This document shows, in pieces, positions 22,055 to 33,343 of a DNA stretch of 64,000 bases (within the stretch, counting starts at the first letter, position 1; each line of letters begins with the position of its first letter). The position numbers and the translations under genes are program-made. This DNA comes from Arctopsyche grandis (lineage: Eukaryota; Arthropoda; Insecta; Trichoptera; Hydropsychidae), in NCBI RefSeq assembly GCF_051622035.1, contig NC_135357.1, positions 32,840,191 through 32,904,190 on the forward strand, read 5' to 3'. The notes beneath the pieces were generated by a model. It was not told the DNA's origin, searched no databases, and saw nothing but the letters and a program-made list of their open reading frames with translations.

Positions 22055-24172
22055 ATGGAATGTAGACTTTGTCTCTGTACTGCTCCAATTGCGACTTTTG
22101 TCTCCATCCACGACTATCCTCATCCACTAGTTCAACGTATTTTAAACAGCTGTCAGCTACAAGTCGGTTACAGATACCGTTGACATCTCGATCGTTAACT
22201 CACCAGAGACTCTCTACTGCTATTTCTTTTACAGGTTGATGAAGATGATCCGTTGCCAGATACGATATGTCTTTTATGTAAAAACAATCTGGAATTGTTG
22301 AGCAATTTTAAGAATATTTGTATTCAGAGTGAAAAAACACAGAAACTAAGGCAGAACGGCAGTTGTGATATCAAAATAGAAGAAATTATATTGGATGATG
22401 TGAATTGGCAGGATGAGATCGGTAATAATTCAACATCAAATGAGTCAAGAAATTCGGGTAAAGTATTCTTAGAAGGTAATCACAATGCCTTATTAATAGA
22501 AAATGGAAACGTCAAGAAAAATTCGCAAGTATGACTTCACAATTTGGCAAGTGTAACAAATGTATGATTATAATTGTTTAATTTTCTTTTTATTTTGCAG
22601 AGAATCAGAAAGAAATACACGTACAAATGCGGTGTGTGTTCTAAATCGTTCACTGTTAAAGCTAACTTCGTGGATCATGTGAATTCTCACAAAGGGATAA
22701 AGGCATACCAATGCAAAGTTTGTTTGACTTCATACACTCATAAGACTACATTACAGCGACATGAAAAAACTCACACCGGGGACAAACAGTTGAAATGCAA
22801 TATTTGTCCAAAGTCGTACATTCTGAGGCGTAACTTAGTGCATCATTTAAAATCTCACGCTGAGATTAAATCGTACCAATGCGATATGTGTTCTAAAGTA
22901 TTCACTGCTAAATCTGACCTTGTGAAACACATAAATTCTCACAACGGGATAAAAGCATACCAATGCAAAATTTGTTTGATTTCATCTTCCTTCAAGAGCC
23001 ATGTAAAACCTCACATATGTGGGAAGCAGTTACAATGCGATATGTGTTCTAAATTATTCATTGCTAAAACTGACCTAGTGGATCATATGAATTATCACAA
23101 AGGGATAAAAGCATACCATTGTGAAGTTTGTTTCGCTTCATTCACTTATAGGTCTGCCTTCAAGACGCATATAAAAGCTCACATCAGTGGGAAACAGTTA
23201 CAATGCGAATTATGTTGTAAATTATTCGTTGCTCAAACTGACCTAGTGGATCATATGAATTATCACAAAGGGATAAAGGCATACCATTGTGAAGTTTGTT
23301 TGATGACATTCACTTATAGGTCCACCTTCCAGAAACATGTAAAAGCTCATGTCAGTGGGAAGCAGTTAAAATGTGAAATTTGTTCTAAATTATTCGTTGG
23401 TAAATCTCACCTGGTGGATCATATGAATTCTCACAATGGGATAAAAGCATACCAGTGTGATGTTTGTTTCATTTCATACGCTCATAGATCTGCCCTGCGG
23501 AATCATAAGAAAACTCACACTGGGTCGAATTTGTTTAAATGTGAAATTTGTCCTAAATCGTTCACTGTTAAATCTAGTCTTGTGGTTCATATGAATTCTC
23601 ATAATGGGATAAAACCGTACCAATGCGAAGTTTGTTTGATTTCATTCACTTATAAGTGTAGCCTCAAGCGACATTTAAAAACTCATACCAAGGAGAATCT
23701 GTTCGAATGCGATGTGTGTTCAAAGACGTTCCATCTTAAGAATTTACTAGTGGGTCATGTGAGATCTCACACTAAGTCGAAACAAGCGCACAAATGCGAA
23801 ATCTGTTACAAATTGTTCGTTGTTAAATCTAACCTCGTCGAGCATATGAATAATCACAATGGGATAAAACCATACCAATGTAATGTTTGTTTGATATCAT
23901 TCAGTAATAGGTCTGCCTTTGGAAGACATGTAAAAACTCACTCCACGGAGATACTCTACAAATGCGAAATATGTTCTAAATCGTTCACAACTAAATATAG
24001 CCTCATTGATCATAGGAATTCTCACAATGGAATAAAACCACACCAATGTGAAGTTTGTTTGACTTCATTCACTCATAGGTCTGTCCTCTCGAGACATATG
24101 AAAACCCACATCGAGGATAGACAGCTCAAATCTCAACCCTACATCAATAATTGGAACGAAGTCGTTTCATAA
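22055..24172 (+). CDS. ZAD-C2H2 zinc-finger protein, gene 4 (18 fingers)
   Basis: Exons 22055-22162, 22235-22528 and 22601-24172 give about 657 residues. The ZAD has MECRLC and TICLLC, followed by a B-type linker and eighteen finger positions. Finger 5 carries the same four-residue shortening as in gene 3, so the loss came before their duplication. Fingers 6-9 form two very similar pairs (DHMNYH then FTYRS). The end differs from its relatives: instead of the AAATGA stop, the frame continues KSQPYINNWNEVVS into sequence that in gene 2 lies about 200 bp downstream of the stop (near 11645). A deletion probably fused the last finger to former 3' sequence. It lies in tandem with gene 3. Confidence 0.9.
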
Positions 24173-24500
24173 ACAGATTCCGAACTACTTACGTATATTA
24201 AAATGAATGGTCCTATTTTGAAACGTCCTACATCTTGTTTTAATATCGTTATAAACAATTTCATTAGATAACAAAAAAATATCCTATTTTACATGTACAT
24301 ATGTCGGCTTGTTCACATGAGTTTTATTTTTATTTTATCGCATTCAAAAAGTAATCGACGTTCCACTATTTTTAATGTGAATTTTCTCACGTTTATTTTG
24401 CAGTTCTTCTGTGCATGTGCTACTTTGAATGAAATAAAATAAATTCTACAACCCAAGTGATTAATAATCTACCTTTCCCCCTTTTATTGTACTAATTTAA
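24173..24500 (+). other. Gene 4 3' region with poly(A) signal
   Basis: AATAAA at 24438-24443, followed by the conserved ACAACCCAAGTGATTA, as after the other B-type genes. No relic finger remains here. Confidence 0.6.
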
Positions 24501-24529
24501 TCCAATTAATAAAAATGCTACATTGTTTG

Positions 24530-24610
24530 TAATTGGCCAGGAAGGCGCATTGGGTTTAACCTGTTAGGCCTACCTGGTATATATGTAAATATGTATGTGA
24601 AAATAAATAA
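24530..24610 (+). repeat. SINE 3' tail with hairpin
   Basis: The CCAGGAAGGC...CCTACCTGG stem-loop and following TA-rich tail match the 3' ends of the SINEs at 28861, 30010 and 32700. The tRNA-like head is absent, so it is 5'-truncated or decayed. Confidence 0.6.
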
Positions 24611-24989
24611 ATATATAAATATAAACGATATTAAGGAAATATTTCATAACTGCAACTCTTTATTATGTGCAGATCTGAAACTTTTCAGGTGTGTTGAATC
24701 TTCATCTTATGTTCTTCTGTTGCAGAACGATTTAGATTCACTCGTTGTTTGGACTTTGGTCATACTTTTAAGCCCAAATTTACACGGGAAGGATGGATTA
24801 GACCGACACCGGGCTTGCGCCGGGTATTAACCGGTGGGGTGGACTCATCCGGGACGTGTGAAACAGTGCATACCCACCCATACAACACTGAGCTTAGTAC
24901 CTGGCGCAGGCACGGCTGCCGGTCGAATCCATCCTGCACGTGTAAATGCGGACTAATTGTCTTCCGATAAGCATTGTCGTGTAGGCGGG

Positions 24990-25615
24990 GTAGGCAGTGT
25001 TGACCGTATCCCAGCCTAACGAAACACTGTTGTGTTTGTTTGAATAATTTATTTTTATTATTTAGTTTTGGGTATACAAGTGTATAAATATGTTTTTGAA
25101 GCGGGTATGTTATGGAAGTTCTGTAAGTGACTGGAATCGGCTGAGTTCTGGAAGTTCTCGAAGCGACTGAGTTCTGCAGCGGTTCTTCCATGTTGCTTGT
25201 TGCAGGTTGAGTGAGTCTGGCTCTGTTGCTGGTTGGCTGCTTCTAGCTGACTGGTTGTTGGTGTAGCATGGTCTGCTGCTGGTTGTTGACTGACTGTTGA
25301 GCCCGCTGTGCGGGTTTATATAGTAGTCCGCTGTATGCGGTTCGTGTGCAAGGTATGCGAGGAATGTGGTTCGTTCCGTTTGATTTGTTAGGGTGGAATA
25401 TTCTCGAATATGTGGCGTCGTTCCACTCGATTTAGTTTTTATCGCCCTTTGTTCCATTGAGTCTGGATGTTTATTCAATGGGTTACAATGTAGTTGTTGT
25501 TTGTACAGCTGCACTTTAATGGATGCAGGTGTTCTTCGGCTTCGCGTCGTTCCGATTGATTTGTTGGGGTGGAAGTTTCTCGACTCGAGATGACGTCAAT
25601 GGTTGAGCGTGAGAA
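24990..25615 (-). mobile_element. LTR-like fossil on the minus strand
   Basis: Read on the - strand it has a TATATAAAC promoter box near 25318, an AGTCAGTCAAC start-like motif, and an AATAAA signal near 25055, followed by ACACAACAGTG. These are parts typical of an LTR. No pair and no coding region are visible. Family not determined. A related fragment is at 21318-21510. Confidence 0.45.
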
Positions 25616-26335
25616 ATATATTCTCCGTCGCAATAGATGTTTCGATTGCGGTGACGAGATTCCTACAGTCGAGTGTCACATTGTCTCTTTTTTCAGATCT
25701 CGATCATCTATTGAATTTGGATATAAGATTAATGCCTCCATTCTTGCCCGTCGCACACTTGTCAAGGATCTGAGAATTACTTTTTTGAATATCTGGAATT
25801 TTAATTCTCTCGTCCAAGATGTTTGCAATAGGGCTACGAAAATATTAGGCTTTGTCATCAGAAACTCACGCGCCTTTGGCAGTAATACATTTACTAATAG
25901 GTAATACATTATACTACATTGGTGCACAGTTTACTGAAGTCTGGCTCGGCTATATGAAATCCTAATCTCACGAAGTACTCGCTCATGCTAGAGAGTGCGC
26001 AGATAATTTTTTTGCGTTATCTCTATATGAGAGAGCTTGAGCGCCATTCATATTAATTACCCAGTAAGATTGTAATAGGTTCTTTGGGCTTTGACTCCTT
26101 AGCCACACGTAGAAACGCTCAACTCAGAAATCTTTTTCTAAAAATACTAAGGGGTAAATGTCACATTCCAAATGTTCTATTTAGAATCTTTTTGGATCTC
26201 GCTACAGAATTATGTTTCTTCTAATTCGGGCCAGAACTAATGTGCTTGATAACTCACTCCTTTCAAGAGCCATTCGATGGCTTAACCTGCCGACTGAAGG
26301 TCTTGATGTTTTTATTGCATCATACAGTTATGTCA
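25600..26335 (+). pseudogene. LINE 3' fragment (jockey-like C-terminus)
   Basis: Fragments such as LVKDLRITFLNIWNF, VCNRATKILGFVIRNSRAF and later LLSRAIRWLNLPTEGLDVF match the region after the catalytic core in jockey/CR1-type LINE reverse transcriptases. Frames shift between fragments and the catalytic motif is absent. Confidence 0.65.
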
Positions 26336-26419
26336 GGCAACACATTTGGAATGGCTTAATTATGTATCATATGGAGTCAGTGGTGTCTGTATGGAATGGC
26401 TTAAAATATGTATCATCAT

Positions 26420-26490
26420 CTACATCCATTCACCATCCACTGCTGGGTGAAGGCCTCTCCAACACGCTTTCACTCGTCTCTGCTTTGCTC
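26420..26490 (-). pseudogene. Short RTE-like LINE tail
   Basis: On the - strand it reads like the GEAFIQQWMV end of the LINE fragment at 15250-16075. Confidence 0.55.
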
Positions 26491-26494
26491 TATA

Positions 26495-26734
26495 ACTGGT
26501 CACACCCTAAAATTAGTCACGAAAAAACTGGTCACACCCAAAAATTTGACTTTGAAATTTTTAATTTTTGGGTGTGACCAGTTTTAGAGTATGACCAGTT
26601 TTCTCATGACCAGTTTTAGGGTGTGACCAATTTTCTCGTGACCAGTTTTAGTGTGACGGGTGATCACGTGTGACCGATCTAGAGCAACCTGTTGTCCTGT
26701 GACCGGTTCAAATTTGACTAGTAATCACCGAACC
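26495..26734. mobile_element. MITE-A copy just upstream of gene 5
   Basis: GACCAGTTTT and GGTGTGACC motifs occur in direct and inverted form, followed by the core GTGACCGATCTAGAGC and the end TGACTAGTAATCACCGAACC. The end lies about 140 bp before the gene 5 ATG. Confidence 0.75.
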
Positions 26735-26823
26735 TACAAAAATATCATTTTATATTTTGGGTACATGGTTGTAGACTGCGTTAAATTTAGACCATATATC
26801 AGTTCGTGTCATCGTGTAATAAT

Positions 26824-26875
26824 TGACGTTTGCATATATGTAACCTTTACGAACTAGCGATTTATTTTCTGAACT
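26824..26875 (+). promoter_or_regulatory. Class I ZAD-gene leader, gene 5
   Basis: TGACGTTTGCATATATG block ending at the ATG. The conserved sequence extends upstream to about 26740. Confidence 0.6.
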
Positions 26876-28641
26876 ATGGAGTGTAGACTTTGTCTCTGTT
26901 ATGTTCCATTCGAGTCTTCTGTCTCCATCCACGACTATCCTCATCCACTAGTTCAACGCATTTTGACCAGCTGTCAGCTACAAGTCGGTTATAGATACTG
27001 TTAACAACTCGATCGTTAACTCACCAGAGACTCATTGCTACCCTTTATTTTACAGGTTGATAATGATGATCTGTTGCCAGATACGATATGTCTTTTATGT
27101 AAAAACAATCTGGAATTGTTAAGCAATTTTAAGAACATTTGTATTCAGAGTGATAAAACACAGAAACTAAGACATGGAGGCAGCTGTGATATCAAAATAG
27201 AAGAAATTATATTGGATGATGTGAATTGGCAGGATGAGATCGGTAATAATTCAACATCAAATGCCTGTCGACAGGCCATTGACAAGTCAAGAAATAGGGG
27301 GAAAGTATTCTTAGAAGGAAATCCAAACGCCTTATTAATAAAAAAAGGAAATGTCAAGAAAAATTCGCAAGTATGCTTCACAATTTGGCAAGTGTAACAA
27401 ATGTATACTTATAATTGTTTAATCGTCGTATTATTTTGCAGAGAATCAGAAAGAAATACACGTACAAATGCGGAATGTGTTCTAAATCGTTCAGTGTTAA
27501 AGCTAACTTCGTGGATCATGTGAATTCTCACAAAGGGATAAAAGCTTACGAATGCAAAGTTTGTTTGACTTCATACACTCATAAGACTACATTACAGCGA
27601 CATGAAAAAACTCACACCGGGGACAGACCGTTGAAATGCCACATTTGTCCAAAATCGTACATTCTGAGGCGTAACTTAGTGCGTCATTTAAAATCTCACG
27701 TTGAGATTAAATCGTACCAATGCGATATGTGTTCTAAGATATTCACCGCTAAACCTGACCTTGTGGATCATATTGATTCTCACAACAGGATAAAAGCATA
27801 CCAATGCAAAATTTGTGCGGTTTCATTCACATATCAGTCTGCTTTCAAGAGCCATTTAAAATCTCACGACTGTATGAAGCAATTCCAATGCGAAATTTGC
27901 TCTAAATCGTTCACTGCTAAACCTAATCTCGTAGATCATATAAATTCTCACAAAGGGATAAAAGCATACCATTGTGAAGTTTGTTTGATTTCATTCGCTT
28001 ATAGGTCTACCTTCAAGGGACATGTAAAAGCTCACGTTCGTGGAAAGGAGTTGCAATGCCATATATGTTCTAAGTTTTTCACTGCTAAATATGACCTAGC
28101 GGATCATATTAATTCTCACAAAGGGATAAAAGCATACCAGTGTGATGTTTGTTTGAGTCCATACGCTCATAGGTCTGCCCTCCGGAATCATATGAAAACT
28201 CACACCGGGTCGAATTTGCACAAATGTGAATTGTGTCCTAAATCGTTCACCGTTAGATCTAGTTTTTTGGTCCATATGAATTCTCATAACGGGATAAAAC
28301 CATACCAATGCGAACTTTGTTTGATTTCATTCACGTATAAGTGTAGCCTCAACCGACATTTAAAAACTCACACCAAGGAGAAGCTGAATGCGATGTTTGA
28401 ATGTGCTGTTTGTTCAAAGACGTTCCATCGTAAGCATTTACTAGTGGGTCATATGAGATCTCACACTAAGTCGATACAATCGCACAAATGCGAAATTTGT
28501 TCTAAATCGTTCACTGGTAAGTCTAGTTTCATAGAGCATATGAATTATCACAAAGGGATAAAACCATACCAATGTCAAGTTTGTTTGATTTCATTCACTC
28601 ATAGGCTTGTCCTCTTGAAACATGTAAAAACTCACACCTAG
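26876..28641 (+). CDS. ZAD-C2H2 zinc-finger protein, gene 5 (14 fingers)
   Basis: Exons 26876-26983, 27056-27370 and 27442-28641 give about 540 residues. The ZAD has MECRLC and TICLLC. The B-type linker has CDIKIEEIILDDVNWQDEIG. Fourteen standard C2H2 fingers follow; the finger that is broken in genes 3 and 4 is complete here (CKICAVSFTYQSAFKSHLKSH), so this copy keeps the older form. Exon 3 ends HVKTHT and TAG without the AAATGA found elsewhere; 3' sequence shared with genes 2-4 begins soon after. AATAAA is at 28794-28799. Confidence 0.9.
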
Positions 28642-28860
28642 GCTTGAATGGGTTCTATTTTTATTATTATTTTATCGCATTCAAAAAGTATTCAACGTTC
28701 CGTCATTTCTACTAGCCTCTTCTTATTATGTGAATTTTCTCACGTCGATTTTGCAGCAGTTCTTCTGTGCATGAGCAACTTTGAATGAATTAAAATAAAT
28801 TTTACAACCCAAATGATTATTTATCTATTTTTCCCCCTTTTATTGTACTAACCTATACAT

Positions 28861-29366
28861 TAGCCAGCAGCATAGCTCGGTTGTTAAGCTTCTGCCGAGG
28901 TGCCGGGTTCGATCCCAGGGCCGGGCCTCGAGTGTAAATGAATTTTTCAGAGTATACTGCTGGTCAGACCTGGATTTGTGACTCCTGGTTGATCGTTTCC
29001 TATCAGAGTTTGCAAATTTTCTCTGATTTCATTGTTGAAACGGTTCCCGGTAAAAATTGGCCAAAATCCTTCCTACCTACTATGTCACCACTATTTGAAA
29101 TTTGATGGATGTACAATAAAAATTTATGTACAATTCATAGATGTCTCGTTAATTTCACCAATAATTTATGTTTAATTAATTTGCAATAAATAAGTTTGTA
29201 TACGATTTGATAGATGTCTCATTGATTTGCGAGTTTTTCAGTGTCTCGTAATTCAGTGACTTATATAATGAATAAAAAATGCTGCAATATTTGTAATTGG
29301 CCAGGAAGGCGCATTGGGGTTACCTGTAATGCCTTCCTGGTATGTAATTAATAAAATAAAAATAAT
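28861..29366 (+). mobile_element. tRNA-derived SINE, copy 1
   Basis: The head has A-box-like TAGCTCGGTTGTTAAGC and B-box GGGTTCGATCCC. The body has GTTTCCTATCAGAGTTTGC and TCATTGTTGAAACGGTTCC. The tail is a perfect CCAGGAAGGC..GCCTTCCTGG hairpin followed by an A/T-rich end. It is about 500 bp and looks complete. Confidence 0.8.
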
Positions 29367-29467
29367 GGAGCTAGTATGATCAAGTTTGTCAAATTGTTAG
29401 AAACTGAAATAGACGAATAATATAGATGTGATAATCATCAAAACCGAAATAGCTTAAATAATATAGA

Positions 29468-29560
29468 CGTGATAATCATCTCTCTTGCTACATTGGCGAT
29501 TAAGTGAAACCATTGAAGTGGTTTTAATTTCATATATTGTTCTGTTCACTTCAGGAAATT
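29468..29560 (+). promoter_or_regulatory. Orphan class II leader
   Basis: GTGATAATCATCTCTCTT, CATTGGCGATTAAGTGAAACC and TTTTAATTTCAT match the leaders of gene 2 (from about 9533) and gene 9. No ZAD exon follows, so this is a leftover of a lost or moved gene. Two partial copies of GTGATAATCATC precede it. Confidence 0.5.
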
Positions 29561-29564
29561 TTCC

Positions 29565-29705
29565 CAGAATAGAATGAATGATTGGATAAAATATAAACTG
29601 TATAAATGAATTAAAATAATATTATAATTTTTTTCTATTAAAAAATATAAATTTTGAAAATAGACGAGAAGACCCTATAGATTTTTATTAAAATTTTTAA
29701 GAGTG
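29565..29705 (+). other. Nuclear copy of mitochondrial large rRNA (NUMT)
   Basis: GAATGAATGATTGG, then an AT-rich stretch containing CTGT, then GACGAGAAGACCCTATAGA reproduces the order and spacing of the insect mitochondrial 16S rRNA peptidyl-transferase region. About 140 bp, clearly AT-biased, no longer functional. I see no other mitochondrial gene next to it. Confidence 0.7.
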
Positions 29706-30009
29706 CATAGACACAATAGCACGTGGCGTGTGCTTATTTTAGATAGTTTATCACATGTAAAAAAACGCTAGCACGCCAGATCTATGCTATGTCAATAGCC
29801 AGCAGTATTTTTTTTATTTTCAAATGCTTTTTATTATTACGAAATTATGTTCACAATACATCTTATATATATTTCAATAGCTACTGATCTACTGATCATT
29901 TTCTATTTTACAATTTAATTTAATTTGGTTAGTAATCATAGAATTATATTATTCTAATGTTAATGTACAGCATAATAGGAAAAAGAGCTCAAAAACCTAT
30001 TTACAATTG
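29706..30009. other. No recognised feature
   Basis: AT-rich unique sequence between the NUMT and the next SINE. I see nothing more in it. Confidence 0.4.
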
Positions 30010-30445
30010 TAGCCAGCGGTATGCTTCGGTTGTTGCGTTTATGTTTAGCACCGAGAGGTTACCGGGTTCGATCCCGTGCTAATCTTTAACACTGCTGGTC
30101 AGACTTGGATATTTGGGACTCCAAGTCGATCGTTTCTTATCAGAGTTTGCCAATTTATCTGATTTCATTGTTGAAACGGTTCCTCCATCAAATTGCCAAA
30201 AATCATCCTACCCGCTATGTCACAAATATCTGAATTTGATTTATGTACAATATGTAAAAATGTATGTACAAGTCTAAATCCATAGATGTCTCTACGGATT
30301 AATTCATCAATTAATTAATTGTTAATTTCGCGCTCTTCAGCCTCTCGAAGTACGGCGATTTATGTAATTAAAATGGTGCAATGTTTGTAATTAATTGTCT
30401 AGGAAGGCGCATTGGGGTCTTCCTGATATGTAAAATAAAAATACA
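30010..30445 (+). mobile_element. tRNA-derived SINE, copy 2
   Basis: The B box GGGTTCGATCCC, the CGATCGTTTCTTATCAGAGTTTGC body and a shortened tail hairpin (TAGGAAGGC..CTTCCTGA) are present. Confidence 0.8.
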
Positions 30446-30525
30446 AGCCAATACTACCCTTTGGATTTTTAGTGATATTTTATTCTTGAATTGACATTCT
30501 TTTGTCTTATTCCCATATTTTAAAT

Positions 30526-30736
30526 GGTAAACGGATTATTGCGCAAATTGCCATCGCGCGCAAGACAATCGTTGCCACAAAAATCACGGATACAGAATAT
30601 CTGGCACTGGAGTTCTCTGTAGTACAATATTACGCATGCATAGTTTTTGATTGTTGGAGTTTTTGGGTGCCAGATATTCCTTGATCGAGATTTTGGTGAC
30701 GTGCGCGAGATCGCTCTTTGCGGAATAATCACCGAA
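30526..30736. mobile_element. MITE-C
   Basis: Ends are GGTAAACGGATTATTGCGC and, in reverse, GTTCGGTGATTATTCCGC. These are the same two alternative termini as MITE-A and MITE-B. Arms around CGAGATTTTGGTGACGTGCG are partly palindromic. A weaker relative is at 39297-39480. Confidence 0.65.
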
Positions 30737-30760
30737 CTTTTTGAAACCGTACAATCTTTC

Positions 30761-30950
30761 GGTTCGGTGATTACTGGTCACAAAGTCACTAAAATCTCTA
30801 TAACGGAACATCTGGCAACCGAAAAGTCCATCATACTAACGATAACTATCATACTAACGAGAACTTGAGTGCCAAATATTGTGTATTCGCGATTTTCTTG
30901 GCAAAAATTGTCATTGTGACCACCGCAATGTGACGAATAGTCCAATTTCC
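30761..30950. mobile_element. MITE-B upstream of gene 6
   Basis: Begins GGTTCGGTGATTACTGGTCA and contains ATCTCTATAACGGAACATCT and CGCGATTTTCTTGGCAAAAA. The same unit occurs at 47503-47706 (inverted) and 52089-52259. Its right end is about 120 bp from the gene 6 ATG. Confidence 0.75.
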
Positions 30951-31020
30951 CATGTTACATTTAGAGTACATGGTTGTAGACTGTATTAAATTTAGGCAAG
31001 TGTCAGATCGTGTTAAGAAT

Positions 31021-31073
31021 TGACGTTTGCTTACATGTAAACCTTTTCGAACTAGCGATTTATTCTTTGAACT
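31021..31073 (+). promoter_or_regulatory. Class I ZAD-gene leader, gene 6
   Basis: TGACGTTTGCTTACATG block ending at the ATG. Confidence 0.6.
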
Positions 31074-32482
31074 ATGGAATGTAGACTTTGTCTCTGCACT
31101 GCTCCAGTTGAGTCTTCCGTCTCCATCCACGACTATCCTCATCCACTAGTTCAACGCATCTTGACCAGCTGTCAAGTACAAGTCGGTTACATATACTTTT
31201 AACATGTCAATCGTTAGCTCACCAAACTCACAACTAATATTTATTTTACAGGTTAATAAAGATGATTTATTGCCTAATACCATATGTCTTTCATGCAAAA
31301 ACAATCTGGGATTGTTAAGCAACTTTAGAAACACTTGTATTCAGAGTGAAGAAACACAAAAACAAAGGCTCACCGAGGGTTTAGATATCAAAATAGAAGA
31401 AGTTATAGTGGATGATTTAATTTGGGAGGATGAGATTGATATTAATTCAACATCGGCCGTTGAAGATGCGATTAATGAATCAAATTCGAGCAATTCGGGG
31501 AAAGTATTTTTAGGAGACCATTCAAAGCAAAACGCCTTATTAATAGAAGATAAAAATATCAGGAAAAATTCACAAGTATGACTTCGATATTTGACAAGTG
31601 TCACAAATGTATTCTGATCATTGTATAATCGTCGTTTTTTTTTTGCAGATACGTGCCAGATACAGAAAATCTCACAATGGGATGATATCGCACAAATGCG
31701 AAATCTGCTCAAAATCGTTCACTGCTAAAACTAACCTCGTAGATCACATGAATTCTCACACTGGGTTAAAACTGTACCGATGTGAATTGTGCTCGATTTC
31801 ATTCGCTCATAGGTCTTCCCTCAGGAAACATGTAAAAACTCACACAGGGGAGAGACGGTTCAAATGCGAAATGTGTCCTAAACTTTTCAATGATAAATTT
31901 AACCTCGTTGAGCATATGAATTCTCACAATGGGATAAAACCATACCAGTGTGATGTCTGTTTGATTTCATTCACTCATCGGTCTGCCCTCCGGAATCACA
32001 TAAACACTCACACTGGGTTGAAATTGCATAAATGTGAAATGTGCTCTAAATCGTTCACTGCTAAAACTAACCTCGTAGATCATATGAATTCTCACAATGG
32101 GTTAAAACCATACCGATGTGAATTGTGTTCGATTTCATTCGCTCATAGGTCTTCCCTCAGGAAACATGTTAGAATTCACACAGAGGAGAGACGATTCAAA
32201 TGTGAAATGTGCTTTAAACTTTTCGATAACAAATCTAGCCTCTTGGAGCATTTGAATTCTCACAACGGGATAAAACCATACCAGTGTGAAATTTGTTTGA
32301 TTTTGTTTACTCATAAGTCTTCCCTTGGGAGGCATGTAAAAAGTCACAAAAATTTGGGGAATGTGCACAAGTGCGAAATGTGTTCTGAAACGTTCACTGT
32401 TAAACGTAGCCTACTGGATCATATGAATTCTCACCATTGGCTGATCCAGGGGGGGGCGATGGGGGCAATCGCCCCCTCCTAA
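31074..32482 (+). CDS. ZAD-C2H2 zinc-finger protein, gene 6 (9 fingers, truncated by a transposon)
   Basis: Exons 31074-31181, 31252-31575 and 31649-32482 give about 421 residues. ZAD pairs are MECRLC and TICLSC. The A-type linker has IKIEEVIVDDLIWEDEID. Exon 3 opens IRARYRKSHNG, like genes 7 and 8, and has nine C2H2 fingers; fingers 1-2 and 5-6 are near copies of each other. After finger 9 (LLDHMNSH) the protein switches to HWLIQGGAMGAIAPS, encoded by a transposon end starting about 32437. No further finger sequence is found before gene 7, so the original 3' end is lost. It may still make a shorter protein. Confidence 0.85.
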
Positions 32483-32690
32483 ATTTCATTACCTTTTGAA
32501 AATTATGTATTGATTTAAAATACATAGTTTTGTAGTCGATTCTTCAATTCGCCTTTTTTTTAAACATAAATTGAAATTCGTTCTCGCTATATAAAAATAC
32601 GTAAAGCGGGCTCTACATTCGCGCGAAAAAGATGTAGGGAGCACTAGGCTATAAGCCTCGAGTCACGGCATACAGCATATCTGGGGAAAC
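32437..32690 (+). mobile_element. Transposon end that truncates gene 6
   Basis: GGCTGATCCAGGGGGGGGCG, followed by a GGGGGCAATCGCCCCC hairpin, is the type of terminus found on several insect DNA transposons. The remaining 200 bp is AT-rich. CGGGCTCTACATTCGCGCG near 32609 has a loose inverted match near 34930. Family not determined. Confidence 0.45.
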
Positions 32691-33009
32691 ATTTTTATAA
32701 CCAGTAGCGTGGTCTAGTGGTGAATGTTGAATTATCTCGTACTTGATGTTACGAGTTCGATTCCGGCTAAGTCTCGCTATTGGCCAGACCTTGGTTTGTC
32801 AAGGTCGATCGTTTCTTATCAGAATTTGCCAATTTTTCTGATTTTCATTGAAACGATTCCTGTAAAATTGGCGTTTCCTTCCCAATTTTCTTTTGCGAAC
32901 CTTTAGGTTGGCCGCGCACTAGGCAGCCAGGCTGCCGCAGCCAAAATATTGAGCAGCCAGTTTCGGCAGCCAGAGTCGACGGCCGGTAGTCACCCTTCCG
33001 TCAAGCGAT

Positions 33010-33283
33010 ATGGACGTAGAAGAAATAATTCTTTACCTCTTGTTTCGTAAGAAACGCAAAGCAAAGAGAAGATTTTGGATGCATCCTCTTCTTCTGGAAC
33101 GACACTCAAAAGGCTTATTTAATAATTATTTTATGGATCTTCATAACGTTTTTTTAACTTTACAAGAATGTCAGTGAAATCGTTTGATAACCTCTTGAAC
33201 AAAATAAGAAATTCAATTACGGGTACTAATACTCGTATGCGAGCTTGTATAATTCCAAAAGAAAAATTGATAATTACTTTGAG
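33010..33283 (+). pseudogene. Harbinger transposase N-terminal exon
   Basis: Starts MDVEEIILYLLFRKK, continues RRFWMHPLLLERHSKG, then after a one-base shift in the T run near 33148 reads MSVKSFDNLLNKIRNSITG and IIPKEKLIITLR before a GTGAGT donor at 33284. This is the pattern of the Harbinger (HARBI1-like) N-terminus. The frameshift and the missing catalytic exon make it non-functional. Confidence 0.7.
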
Positions 33284-33343
33284 GTGAGTATATAAATCAA
33301 ATATATTTTGTTTATTTTTAGAAGCATTTATTTTTTACATTTC

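Noticed and set aside
28861-32760. tRNA-like sequences with A and B boxes
   Set aside because: They are heads of SINEs with shared bodies and tails, and do not form full tRNA cloverleafs.
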